DNA from: Patescibacteria group bacterium
GTDB taxonomy: Bacteria > Patescibacteriota > Patescibacteriia > UBA1558 > S5-K13
Reading direction: 5' to 3'
Assembly: GCA_028703545.1 (NCBI GenBank)
Contig: JAQVMR010000021.1
Location: forward strand, 1-15,049
Length of the DNA: 15,049 bases
Shown piece after piece: positions 1 to 5,864 of the stretch. The notes beneath the pieces are model-generated. The model was given only the letters and a program-made list of their open reading frames with translations. It was not told where the DNA came from and searched no databases. A program made the position numbers and the translations under genes. Positions within the stretch are counted from its first letter, which is position 1; every line of letters starts with the position of its first letter.

Positions 1-10
1 AATCAGCCTT

Positions 11-53
11 GCCCGCCTCTGGCGGGCGTGCCGAGGCGCTTTGCGCCGAGGCA
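11..53. repeat. G+C-rich double hairpin (REP-like palindromic element)
   Basis: Two adjacent stem-loops stand out in an A+T-rich setting. The first pairs 11-17 with 21-27 (7 bp) around a TCT loop. The second pairs 35-39 with 43-47 around a TTT loop, and extends through a symmetrical GA/GA internal mismatch (33-34 and 48-49) into an outer 4-bp stem 29-32/50-53. The layout, two abutting hairpins with three-base loops TCT and TTT, matches the 30-bp palindromes at 204-233 and 303-332, so I regard it as one family. It lies just downstream of tRNA-Asn in the minus direction and might help end that transcript, but there is no T-run. Confidence 0.7.
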
Positions 54-74
54 ACAAACGCCGAACATACAATT

Positions 75-151
75 TGGCTCCGCGGGTCGGTCTCGAACCG
101 ACGACCTACTGGTTAACAGCCAGTCGCTCTAACCAACTGAGCTACCGCGGA
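75..151 (-). tRNA. tRNA-Asn (anticodon GTT)
   Basis: A complete cloverleaf is read on the minus strand. The acceptor stem is TCCGCGG with CCGCGGA, followed by discriminator G and an encoded CCA (77-75). The anticodon stem ACTGG/CCAGT encloses the loop CTGTTAA, giving anticodon GTT (117-115), which decodes asparagine codons. The T arm contains GGTTCGAGACC. There is no intron. Its first 24 nt recur twice immediately upstream, in the 99-bp repeats, each time with a 30-bp palindrome inserted in the D loop. Confidence 0.96.
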
Positions 152-203
152 ATAATTTTGATTTTAAATCTTTAATTTTGAAATGAACTACATATTTCTA
201 ACC

Positions 204-233
204 CCAGCCAGAGGCTGGTCCGCCTTTGGCGGA
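204..233. repeat. 30-bp double palindrome inserted in tRNA-Asn fragment, copy 1
   Basis: Two perfect 15-nt hairpins abut: CCAGCC-AGA-GGCTGG (204-218) and TCCGCC-TTT-GGCGGA (219-233). The flanks are the two halves of the tRNA-Asn D-arm region, CAGTT on one side and GGTTAGA on the other when read on the minus strand. Removing these 30 bp restores 24 nt of tRNA sequence. This is the signature of an inserted short palindromic element. Confidence 0.85.
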
Positions 234-302
234 AACTGAGCTACCGCGGAATAATTTTGATTTTAAATCTTTAATTTTGAAATGAACTACATATTTCTAA
301 CC

Positions 303-332
303 CCAACCAGGGGCTGGTCCGCCTTTGACGGA
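303..332. repeat. 30-bp double palindrome inserted in tRNA-Asn fragment, copy 2
   Basis: This is the same element in the same position within the upstream tandem unit. It differs from copy 1 at 306 (A for G), 311 (G for A, in the loop) and 328 (A for G). The two stem changes create A/C mismatches on the plus strand but G-U wobble pairs in a minus-strand RNA, so both hairpins stay formable in the transcript that runs toward tRNA-Asn. Confidence 0.82.
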
Positions 333-361
333 AACTGAGCTACCGCGGAATAATTAGCAAT

Positions 362-379
362 TAGCTTTTAGCTATTAGC
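362..379 (+). repeat. Left inverted repeat flanking the four-helix-bundle gene
   Basis: TAGCTTTTAGCTATTAGC at 362-379 is matched 17/18 by the reverse complement of 802-819. The surrounding bases are further degenerate TTAGC/AGCT micro-repeats (about 353-388). Together with the right copy it brackets the small gene at 396-755. Confidence 0.75.
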
Positions 380-395
380 AATTAGGAGCAAATTT

Positions 396-755
396 TTATC
401 TTGATAAATTATTATAAATTAATCTATTCAACATCTTCAAAATTCCTAATAATAACTCATCTATTACTTTAAACTCCTGTATATTACAAAATTGTAATCT
501 TTTGCTAATTTCAATTTGTGTTTCCAATTCAGATGCAGAAGCATAAGCAATTTTTAAAAATTGTCTAAACTCTCCATCAGATAATCTCATTTTTCCTTCA
601 GATATATTTGAAGGAATAGATACGGCAGATCTTCTAATCTGACTAGTAATTCCAAATAACTCTGATTTTGGAAAATTTTCCGTCATCTTGTAAATAGCTA
701 CAACCAAATCCATTGCTTTTTGCCAGACAATAAGATCTTTATATGATTGTGTCAT
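396..755 (-). CDS. Four-helix-bundle protein (23S rRNA intervening-sequence protein family)
   Basis: The 119-aa protein has the family's usual length and pattern: an opening YKDLIVWQKAMDL, then FPKSELFGITSQIRRSAVSIPSNISEG (residues about 29-54), and a C-terminal run of amphipathic helices. The family was first found encoded inside intervening sequences of 23S rRNA genes. It forms small helical bundles that assemble into pentamers, but its molecular role is unknown. Here it sits alone between rpoD and tRNA-Asn, not in an rRNA gene. The ATG at 755 gives a full-length product, with only a weak purine-rich stretch upstream. Inverted repeats at 362-379 and 802-819 closely bracket it, which suggests it moved as a cassette. 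Family assignment is firm; function is not. Confidence 0.9.
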   Translation of the reverse strand: MTQSYKDLIVWQKAMDLVVAIYKMTENFPKSELFGITSQIRRSAVSIPSNISEGKMRLSDGEFRQFLKIAYASASELETQIEISKRLQFCNIQEFKVIDELLLGILKMLNRLIYNNLSR

Positions 756-801
756 ATAATCGCTTTTCTTTTCTTAATTATATTTTAACTGAAAGCTGAG
801 C

Positions 802-819
802 GCTAACAGCTAAAAGCTA
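802..819 (-). repeat. Right inverted repeat flanking the four-helix-bundle gene
   Basis: Read on the minus strand this is TAGCTTTTAGCTGTTAGC, 17/18 identical to the left copy at 362-379 in opposite orientation. It begins only six bases past the rpoD stop codon. The minus transcript could also fold a weak AGCTG/CAGCT hairpin here, so a role as a poor rpoD terminator is possible. Confidence 0.72.
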
Positions 820-824
820 TTCTA

Positions 825-2225
825 TCAATAATCTCTTAACTTTTCAATACCCTTCTTTTGTTGAATCTTTTCAAGTGCCTTTGCTTCAATTTGTCTAATA
901 CGCTCACGAGTAACACCAAATTCCTGACCCACCTCCTCAAGAGTATGAGCTATACCATCAGTTAATCCAAATCTCATTTCTAAAATTTTCTGCTCACGAG
1001 GAGTTAAATCACTTATAATTTCTCTAACATGATCTCGCAATAATCCAAGAGCTGCAATTTTATCAGGTGATAATGTTTTCTTATCTTCTATAAAATCAGA
1101 TAGCGTTGAATCCTCGTCGTCATCTCCGATACTTGTTTCAAGTGAAACTGTTTCTTGAGAAATTTTCATAACATGATGAATTTTATCCAAATCCTCCCCC
1201 ATTTCAGATGCAATTTCCTCTGGTAGTGGTTCTCTTCCCAAATCCTGAATCAATCTTCTTTGAACCTGTTGAAATCTATTTATTGTCTCAACCATGTGGA
1301 CTGGAATTCTAATTGTTCTTGATTGATCAGCCAGTGCACGAGTAATTGCCTGTCTTATCCACCAGGTTGCATAAGTAGAAAATTTATAACCCTTTCTGTA
1401 TTCAAATTTTTCAACGGCACGAAACAATCCAATATTTCCTTCTTGTATCAAATCAAGTAAAGATAATGAATGTCCTGTATATTTTTTTGCGATACTTACC
1501 ACAAGTCTAAGATTTGCTTTTATAAGTTGAATTTTTGCTGAAATTTCTCCTTTTTCTTTTCTTTTAGAAAGCATTACTTCTTCGGCTGATGTAAGAAGCG
1601 GAACTTTTCCAATTTCTCTTAAATACATTTGAATTGAATCAGAAGAAATTTTTCCTAAATCAAAACTCATCCCAGATAAGTCAATTTTTATAGAATCTTT
1701 TGAATGTTCATTATTTCCAATATTTGTAAAAGTATCCAAAATTCCACCCTCAACATTTATAACTTCAACACTATTTCTTTCTAAGTCTGTCAAAAAATCT
1801 TCGTATGCATTAATATATTCTTCTAAATCAGGAAAGGCATATAAAATTTCATTTTCTGTTATAAATCCTCTATTCCTTCCTTCGTTTATAAGATTTTTAA
1901 TTTTTTCACCTGGAGGCAAAACCAAAGGAATGGCTTGTTCTTCAACCTTTTCATCCTTTTTTTTGGTTTTAATTTTCTTTGAGAGTGCTTTCTGTTTTTT
2001 TAACTTAGGAGATGATTTTTTAAAAATTTTTTTTACCCTTTTCTTAGGTTTAATTTTAGATTTAATTTTAGAAACTATTTTTTTAGGCTTAGAATTTTTT
2101 ATTTTTTTTACAACTTTTTTGACGCTTGTCTTTTTTGACTTTTGCATCTTTTTAATATTTTTTTTAGAGTTCTTTTTGGAGCTCTTTGTTACCGCCTTTC
2201 TAATTGTCTTTTTTGACTTTTTCAT
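825..2225 (-). CDS. rpoD: Primary sigma factor (sigma-70/RpoD) with lysine-rich N-terminal tail
   Basis: The 466-aa protein directs RNA polymerase to housekeeping promoters. Region 1.2 starts near residue 197 (SIQMYLREIGKVPLL). Region 2 spans about 236-310, with the core-binding LLDLIQEGNIGLFRAVEKFE and the -10 melting segment FSTYATWWIRQAITRA. Region 3 follows, and region 4 is at about 405-455 (LTPREQKILEMRFGL, then the -35-binding VTRERIRQIEAKAL). A shortened region-1.1-like segment lies near 105-160. The first 90 residues contain 43 lysines and no acidic residue, like a histone H1 tail. The start lies 4 nt after the dnaG stop with no Shine-Dalgarno site, so the two are probably co-transcribed and translationally coupled. 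The stop is TGA followed at once by TAG. Confidence 0.97.
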   Translation of the reverse strand: MKKSKKTIRKAVTKSSKKNSKKNIKKMQKSKKTSVKKVVKKIKNSKPKKIVSKIKSKIKPKKRVKKIFKKSSPKLKKQKALSKKIKTKKKDEKVEEQAIPLVLPPGEKIKNLINEGRNRGFITENEILYAFPDLEEYINAYEDFLTDLERNSVEVINVEGGILDTFTNIGNNEHSKDSIKIDLSGMSFDLGKISSDSIQMYLREIGKVPLLTSAEEVMLSKRKEKGEISAKIQLIKANLRLVVSIAKKYTGHSLSLLDLIQEGNIGLFRAVEKFEYRKGYKFSTYATWWIRQAITRALADQSRTIRIPVHMVETINRFQQVQRRLIQDLGREPLPEEIASEMGEDLDKIHHVMKISQETVSLETSIGDDDEDSTLSDFIEDKKTLSPDKIAALGLLRDHVREIISDLTPREQKILEMRFGLTDGIAHTLEEVGQEFGVTRERIRQIEAKALEKIQQKKGIEKLRDY

Positions 2226-2229
2226 TAAA

Positions 2230-4014
2230 CTAACTTAAGTTATTTAATTTTTGCGTATAATAAATAAATTCATTTGCAAGTTCATCTACTTTCTCAGTGT
2301 GTCCAGCAAGCTCTGCTTTTTTAAGATCAAGTTCTATTAATTTCAACTTTTGAATTAAAAATTGTTTTTTATAATCAATAACAATTTTCTGGATCTCTAC
2401 AAAAGAATTGTTTTTTCCTAAATCTGAATATTGATTTTCAAATATAAAAAGAATTGAGTTTAATACATTCTTTTCTTCTACCCCTAAATTATTTGAAAAA
2501 TTGTCTAAATCAAAAGAATTATTCTTAGTATAATAGATAACCGCATCTTTGTAAAGCTCATCAAGTGAAGAAATTCCCAAATATTCCATTTCTAAATTCA
2601 TAGCTAAATGTTCTAAATTTTCTGGATAAGCAATCCCTAGGGCTAAAATTTGTTTTAACAATTCTTCTCTTTTATTTTTTTCACTTAAGGCAAAATCTTC
2701 TTTATAATTTTTCTTTTCTGCAACGACTTTTTTACTTAATATTTCATTTACTTTCGATTTTAAAATTTTAAAATCAACATCTATTAATTCTGATAATTTT
2801 TTGAGATATGTTTCTCTTTCAATTTCATCCCTATATTTTGAAATAAAAAGAAGTAATTTTTTCGCTGCTTGTTTTTTTTGAAATATATTTGATAAATCAA
2901 CTGACTCTATAATTTTTGAAAAAACAAAATCCATAAGCGGTTTCGCATTTTTTATCACATCTATCCACTTTTCTTTTCCTTGACGAATCAAATCATCTGG
3001 ATCGACTCCAGTCGGAAGCACAGCTACTTTTATATTCATATTTTCATTCAATGCATTGTCCACTATTCTAAAAGTTGCCTTAATTCCTGCACTATCACCA
3101 TCATAAGCAATAATTAAATTTTCAGAATATCTTTTTAAAATCTTTACTTGTTGTGGAGTTAGTGCCGTACCAGAAGTTGCCACCACATTTTTTGTACCAT
3201 ACATATAAGTTGATATTGCATCTATATTTCCTTCTACCAAAATTGTATAATTTTTATTTTTTATGTCTAACTTTGCAAGATCCATATTATATAAGACAGA
3301 ACCTTTATCAAAAATTTCTGATTGCGGTGAATTCACATATTTTCCTTGATTATCGTCTTTAAGTAAAATTCTTGCGGTAAATCCAACTGTTTCTCCAAAA
3401 ATATTATTTATTGGAAACATTAATCTATTTCTAAATCTATCATAAAAACTAAAGCCACCCTTCTGGGATTTTAAAATTAATCCTGTGGTTTCAATTTCCA
3501 ACTCACTATAAGCTTTTGATTTTAAAAATTTTAAAAGTGAATCCCAGGAATCTTCACTATATCCTAAATTAAACATATCAATTGCTTCTCTTGTAACTCC
3601 TCTATTTTCTAAATAATCTCTCGCGATTTTTGCATTTTCACTTTCTAGTAAATTTTTATGATAAAAATTTACAGCACATTGAATTATATCAAGTGTTTTC
3701 GTTTTTTTATTTTGTAATTCTGGATTATAACTATAATCAATTTTTACATTTGCCTTCTGAGCCAAAATTCTAAGTGCTTCTGGAAACTCCACACCCTCAA
3801 TTCTTTTTACAAATTCAAAAATATCTCCCCCTACACCGCAACCAAAACAATGAAAAATTTGTTTTTCGGGTGAGATAAAAAATGAGGGAGTTTTTTCCTT
3901 GTGAAAAGGACATTGAGCTTTAAAATTTATTCCAGCCTGATTAAGTTTTATATATTCCGAGATAATATCAACAATATCCAATCTTGATTTGATTTCTTCT
4001 AAATTGTTGGGCAT
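2230..4014 (-). CDS. dnaG: DNA primase
   Basis: The 594-aa primase makes the RNA primers for replication. The N-terminal zinc ribbon has C35-H38 and C56-C59 (CPFH, then CFGC). The catalytic core follows, with RFRNRLMFPI near 193-202. The TOPRIM domain shows the acidic E261 in VEGNIDAIS and the DGD pair at 305-307 (AYDGDSAG). The helical C-terminal part, presumably the DnaB-binding region, is weakly conserved. Family length is about 580-640 aa, so it is complete. It is the first gene of the dnaG-rpoD operon and is divergent from the 74-aa gene at 4132. The TOPRIM signature is slightly unusual (EGNIDAI where EGYMDVI is common). There is no Shine-Dalgarno site before the ATG. Confidence 0.97.
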   Translation of the reverse strand: MPNNLEEIKSRLDIVDIISEYIKLNQAGINFKAQCPFHKEKTPSFFISPEKQIFHCFGCGVGGDIFEFVKRIEGVEFPEALRILAQKANVKIDYSYNPELQNKKTKTLDIIQCAVNFYHKNLLESENAKIARDYLENRGVTREAIDMFNLGYSEDSWDSLLKFLKSKAYSELEIETTGLILKSQKGGFSFYDRFRNRLMFPINNIFGETVGFTARILLKDDNQGKYVNSPQSEIFDKGSVLYNMDLAKLDIKNKNYTILVEGNIDAISTYMYGTKNVVATSGTALTPQQVKILKRYSENLIIAYDGDSAGIKATFRIVDNALNENMNIKVAVLPTGVDPDDLIRQGKEKWIDVIKNAKPLMDFVFSKIIESVDLSNIFQKKQAAKKLLLFISKYRDEIERETYLKKLSELIDVDFKILKSKVNEILSKKVVAEKKNYKEDFALSEKNKREELLKQILALGIAYPENLEHLAMNLEMEYLGISSLDELYKDAVIYYTKNNSFDLDNFSNNLGVEEKNVLNSILFIFENQYSDLGKNNSFVEIQKIVIDYKKQFLIQKLKLIELDLKKAELAGHTEKVDELANEFIYYTQKLNNLS

Positions 4015-4030
4015 ATTTTTATATAATTTT

Positions 4031-4059
4031 AGTTTATATTAAGTAGAAAAATATGTAAA
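4031..4059 (-). promoter_or_regulatory. Possible dnaG-rpoD promoter
   Basis: On the minus strand TTTACA (4059-4054) and TAAACT (4036-4031) are separated by 17 bp, ending 16 nt before the dnaG ATG. The -10 matches consensus at only 4/6, and other A+T-rich hexamers are nearby, so this is tentative. Confidence 0.4.
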
Positions 4060-4076
4060 CAATATATATAAACAAT
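4056..4076 (+). repeat. Paired direct repeats in the divergent control region
   Basis: TAAACAAT occurs at 4056-4063 and 4069-4076, a 13-bp period, directly upstream of the -35 box at 4079 and overlapping the likely dnaG -35. This arrangement would suit a dimeric regulator, but the low-complexity A+T context makes chance plausible. Confidence 0.35.
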
Positions 4077-4078
4077 AG

Positions 4079-4107
4079 TTGACAAAATATAATAAATGTA
4101 GTAAATT
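4079..4107 (+). promoter_or_regulatory. Promoter of the 74-aa gene
   Basis: A perfect TTGACA (4079-4084), a 17-bp spacer and TAAATT (4102-4107) precede the gene. AAAGGAGG then ends at 4126, 5 nt before the ATG. The combination is far stronger than anything before the neighbouring housekeeping genes. Confidence 0.65.
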
Positions 4108-4131
4108 TATAAATTATAAAAGGAGGTTAAA

Positions 4132-4356
4132 ATGATAATACCAACAACAGTAGCTGAGGATATCCAAGCAAAATCTATCAAATCTGGACATCCGGAAGAA
4201 TTTTTAGCAGGAGTGATTATTTCGTGTCAAATTACAGGAGTTGAGACACGAAATCTAACAACTTTTCTTGAAGAAAGTGAAATGATAAACTTCAAAAAAG
4301 TTTTAGAAATATTAAACAACATAAATGGAGATAAAAAAGAATATCTCCAAGATTAA
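4132..4356 (+). CDS. Small protein of unknown function, 74 aa
   Basis: I do not recognise this protein. It is soluble-looking, without a signal peptide or membrane segment. A mixed helix/strand centre (FLAGVIISCQITGV, about 24-37) is followed by an acidic helical stretch (LTTFLEESEMINFKKVLEILNNI) and a charged tail. It has one cysteine. It is real by its signals: a consensus promoter, an AAAGGAGG ribosome site spaced 5 nt from the ATG, and an intrinsic terminator 7 nt after the stop, making a self-contained monocistronic unit. It is divergent from dnaG. The strong expression signals suggest an abundant small protein, but no function can be read from the sequence. Confidence 0.8.
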   Translation: MIIPTTVAEDIQAKSIKSGHPEEFLAGVIISCQITGVETRNLTTFLEESEMINFKKVLEILNNINGDKKEYLQD

Positions 4357-4362
4357 ACTATC

Positions 4363-4401
4363 AAAACCTCGTTTAGTTAAATACTACGAGGTTTTCTTTT
4401 T
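4363..4401 (+). terminator. Intrinsic terminator of the 74-aa gene
   Basis: AAAACCTCG (4363-4371) pairs with CGAGGTTTT (4387-4395), and a short TAGT/ACTA extension continues inside the loop. The 3' arm runs into TTTTCTTTTTAT. It lies 7 nt after the stop and just before the next promoter. Confidence 0.88.
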
Positions 4402-4403
4402 AT

Positions 4404-4433
4404 TTGACAAACTATTCAAATATGTGCTATTGT
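4404..4433 (+). promoter_or_regulatory. Promoter of the exporter leader transcript
   Basis: TTGACA (4404-4409) and an extended -10, TGC plus TATTGT (4425-4433), are spaced 18 bp. The expected start point, about 7 nt further on, falls on or next to A4440, the first base of the leader-peptide ATG. The leader mRNA may therefore be leaderless. Confidence 0.7.
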
Positions 4434-4439
4434 AAAATC

Positions 4440-4526
4440 ATGAAAAAATTATTTATACAATCTTGGATTAAAAAACCAATGAATTATACATCAATTCATG
4501 GATTTTTGTATTTGCAACCGAGATAA
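4440..4526 (+). CDS. Putative 28-aa regulatory leader peptide upstream of the MFS exporter
   Basis: The short ORF begins MKKLFIQSWIKK, ends FLYLQPR and stops at TAA 4524-4526. It matches nothing I know as a peptide. Its importance is positional. It begins at the predicted transcription start. An internal hairpin (4476-4485 with 4493-4501, one bulged A) could pause polymerase. Its last three sense codons and stop are the 5' arm of the antiterminator (4511-4524). A ribosome reaching the stop would cover that arm and let the terminator form; a ribosome stalled earlier would leave it free. This is the logic of leader peptides that sense ribosome-targeting drugs or amino acid supply. The peptide has no run of one amino acid, which favours drug or general stalling over amino acid sensing. 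That is inference. Confidence 0.65.
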   Translation: MKKLFIQSWIKKPMNYTSIHGFLYLQPR

Positions 4527-4571
4527 TTTTTTATAAATAAATTTTACATATTAAAAAATCTCGGTTGTAAA
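4511..4571 (+). promoter_or_regulatory. Putative antiterminator stem of the exporter attenuator
   Basis: 4511-4524 (TTTGCAACCGAGAT) pairs with 4558-4571 (ATCTCGGTTGTAAA) over 14 positions, including one G-U. An inner T-run (4527-4532) can pair with the A-run 4553-4557. The 3' arm shares 4558-4566 with the terminator's 5' arm and also takes bases of its loop and 3' arm, so the two structures exclude each other. Confidence 0.75.
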
Positions 4572-4584
4572 ACCGGGATTTTTT
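4553..4584 (+). terminator. Attenuator terminator before the MFS gene
   Basis: AAAAAATCTCGGTT (4553-4566) pairs with AACCGGGATTTTTT (4571-4584) over 14 positions with a single T-G wobble and a GTAA loop. The 3' arm ends in six T. It lies 18 nt before the exporter ATG and downstream of the exporter's only evident promoter, so it must be conditional. Confidence 0.85.
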
Positions 4585-4602
4585 AAATTAATTAATAAAA
4601 AT

Positions 4603-5790
4603 ATGAAAAGAGCAAAACAACTACAAGCAAATATACAGAAAATGTATTTTTATCAATTTTTAACAGGAGTACATTTTACAAGTGCTGTTCTTATCCCATT
4701 TTATACAGATTGGGCTCATATTAGTTTTGCTCAAGCAATGATACTTCAATCATTTTTTACAATATGTATATTTTTATTAGAAGTTCCAACTGGTGCAATT
4801 GCTGATTATTTCGGAAGAAAAACATCTATTGTTTTATCTTGTATATTTTTAATATTAGGACCAGCCCTATATGCAAGCTTTGCAAACTTTTATTTATTTT
4901 TTGTTGCTGAGTTTTTATTTGCACTTGGAGTTGCTCTTTCATCGGGAGCAGAAGAGGCATTAATTTATGATTCATTAAAAGAATTAGGCGAAGAGAAAAG
5001 ATCAAAAAAAGTTTTCTCTAAATTTAATTCTCTACATATGCTTGGAATAACTTTTGCTGCTCCAATAGGCAGTATAATAGCAAAATACATGGGACTACAA
5101 TTTCCAATGCTTTTAAGTACAATACCAACTTTTATTGCATTATTTTTTGTAATATCTTTAAAGGAACCAAGCATAAACAAACAAGAAGAATCTTTAAGAT
5201 ATATAAAAGTTATAAAAAACGGTTTTAACCATATTTTAAAAAATAGAATATTAAAAATTCTTGCAATAGATTTTATTATAATTTCAATAGTGTCTTACTT
5301 TATAATTTGGTTATATCAAATAGCATTAAAAAACTTAGGCGTTGATATAAAATATTTCGGATTTATACATATGATACTTTGTTTGTCTCAGGTTGCGATA
5401 CTTGGAAATTTTTTAAATATTCAAAAAATATTTAAAACAAAAAAACAATTTTTATTTTTTAGCGCAATTATAACAGGAATATCTCTCATAATATCTGGGC
5501 TTTCTAAATCTATAATTTTAACTATAATAGCATTTGCCCTTGGAATAGGTTTCGGAAACGGAAGATTTGCAAATATCTCAAATTACATGAATAAATTCAT
5601 AGAATCAAAAAACAGAGCAACTGTTATATCCTCTGTTTCAATGTTTCAAAGATTAGCTCAGGCAATGGTAAATCCAATTGTGGGATATTTAACTGATTGG
5701 TCACTTAATTACACTTTTATAATTTTAGGAAGTATTGCTATTATATTTTCATTTATATCTCGTGTTGAAGAAGAACATTTAATAGATTAA
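4603..5790 (+). CDS. MFS transporter, probable drug exporter
   Basis: The 395-aa protein has the roughly 12 hydrophobic segments of the major facilitator superfamily. Motif A between TM2 and TM3 reads GAIADYFGRK (64-73), preceded by LLEVPTG. SSGAEEALIYDSL (113-125) is typical of a group of multidrug and macrolide-type MFS proteins. Such proteins use the proton gradient to export small molecules across the cytoplasmic membrane; the substrate cannot be read here. The ATG at 4603 lacks a Shine-Dalgarno site and follows the leader attenuator (4404-4584), which suggests induction by translational stress. A strong hairpin at 5809 ends the transcript. It is the only long plus-strand gene in the window. 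Confidence 0.9.
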   Translation: MKRAKQLQANIQKMYFYQFLTGVHFTSAVLIPFYTDWAHISFAQAMILQSFFTICIFLLEVPTGAIADYFGRKTSIVLSCIFLILGPALYASFANFYLFFVAEFLFALGVALSSGAEEALIYDSLKELGEEKRSKKVFSKFNSLHMLGITFAAPIGSIIAKYMGLQFPMLLSTIPTFIALFFVISLKEPSINKQEESLRYIKVIKNGFNHILKNRILKILAIDFIIISIVSYFIIWLYQIALKNLGVDIKYFGFIHMILCLSQVAILGNFLNIQKIFKTKKQFLFFSAIITGISLIISGLSKSIILTIIAFALGIGFGNGRFANISNYMNKFIESKNRATVISSVSMFQRLAQAMVNPIVGYLTDWSLNYTFIILGSIAIIFSFISRVEEEHLID

Positions 5791-5808
5791 TTATTTTATT
5801 AAATGTAG

Positions 5809-5837
5809 GGGCGCCGAGCTAAGCTCGGCGCCCTTTT
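5809..5837 (+). terminator. Terminator hairpin between convergent genes
   Basis: GGGCGCCGAGC (5809-5819) pairs perfectly with GCTCGGCGCCC (5823-5833) around a TAA loop, followed by TTTT. The orientation suits the MFS gene. The three-base loop and the CGAG/CTCG core resemble the palindromes at 11-53, so it may be a related element recruited as a terminator. Confidence 0.82.
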
Positions 5838-5864
5838 ATAAATTTAAAAATAAAATGAAACTTT

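Larger units (their letters stand above)
152..349 (-). repeat. Two 99-bp tandem repeats built on the 5' part of tRNA-Asn
   Basis: Unit 349-251 and unit 250-152 are identical except for three substitutions. Read on the minus strand, each unit holds the tRNA start TCCGCGGTAGCTCAGTT, then a 30-bp double palindrome, then GGTTAGA (which continues the tRNA exactly), then a 45-nt A+T-rich spacer. The next unit, or the real tRNA, begins at the period boundary. All three differences (207/306, 212/311, 229/328) fall inside the palindrome. The 3' part of the tRNA is missing from both copies, so neither can be functional as a tRNA. Confidence 0.93.

Noticed and set aside
152..349. CRISPR-like direct repeats
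   Set aside because: The period is 99 bp with nearly identical whole units and no unique spacers; the units contain tRNA-Asn sequence. These are tandem duplications.
1930..2238. Plus-strand ORF of 102 aa
   Set aside because: It is the antisense shadow of the lysine codons in rpoD (AAA read as TTT), giving a low-complexity Phe/Leu peptide with no start signals.
4440..4603. T-box riboswitch upstream of the exporter
   Set aside because: There is no T-box consensus and no specifier stem-loop, and the regulated gene is a transporter of drug-export type. The ORF-overlapping antiterminator fits ribosome-mediated attenuation better.
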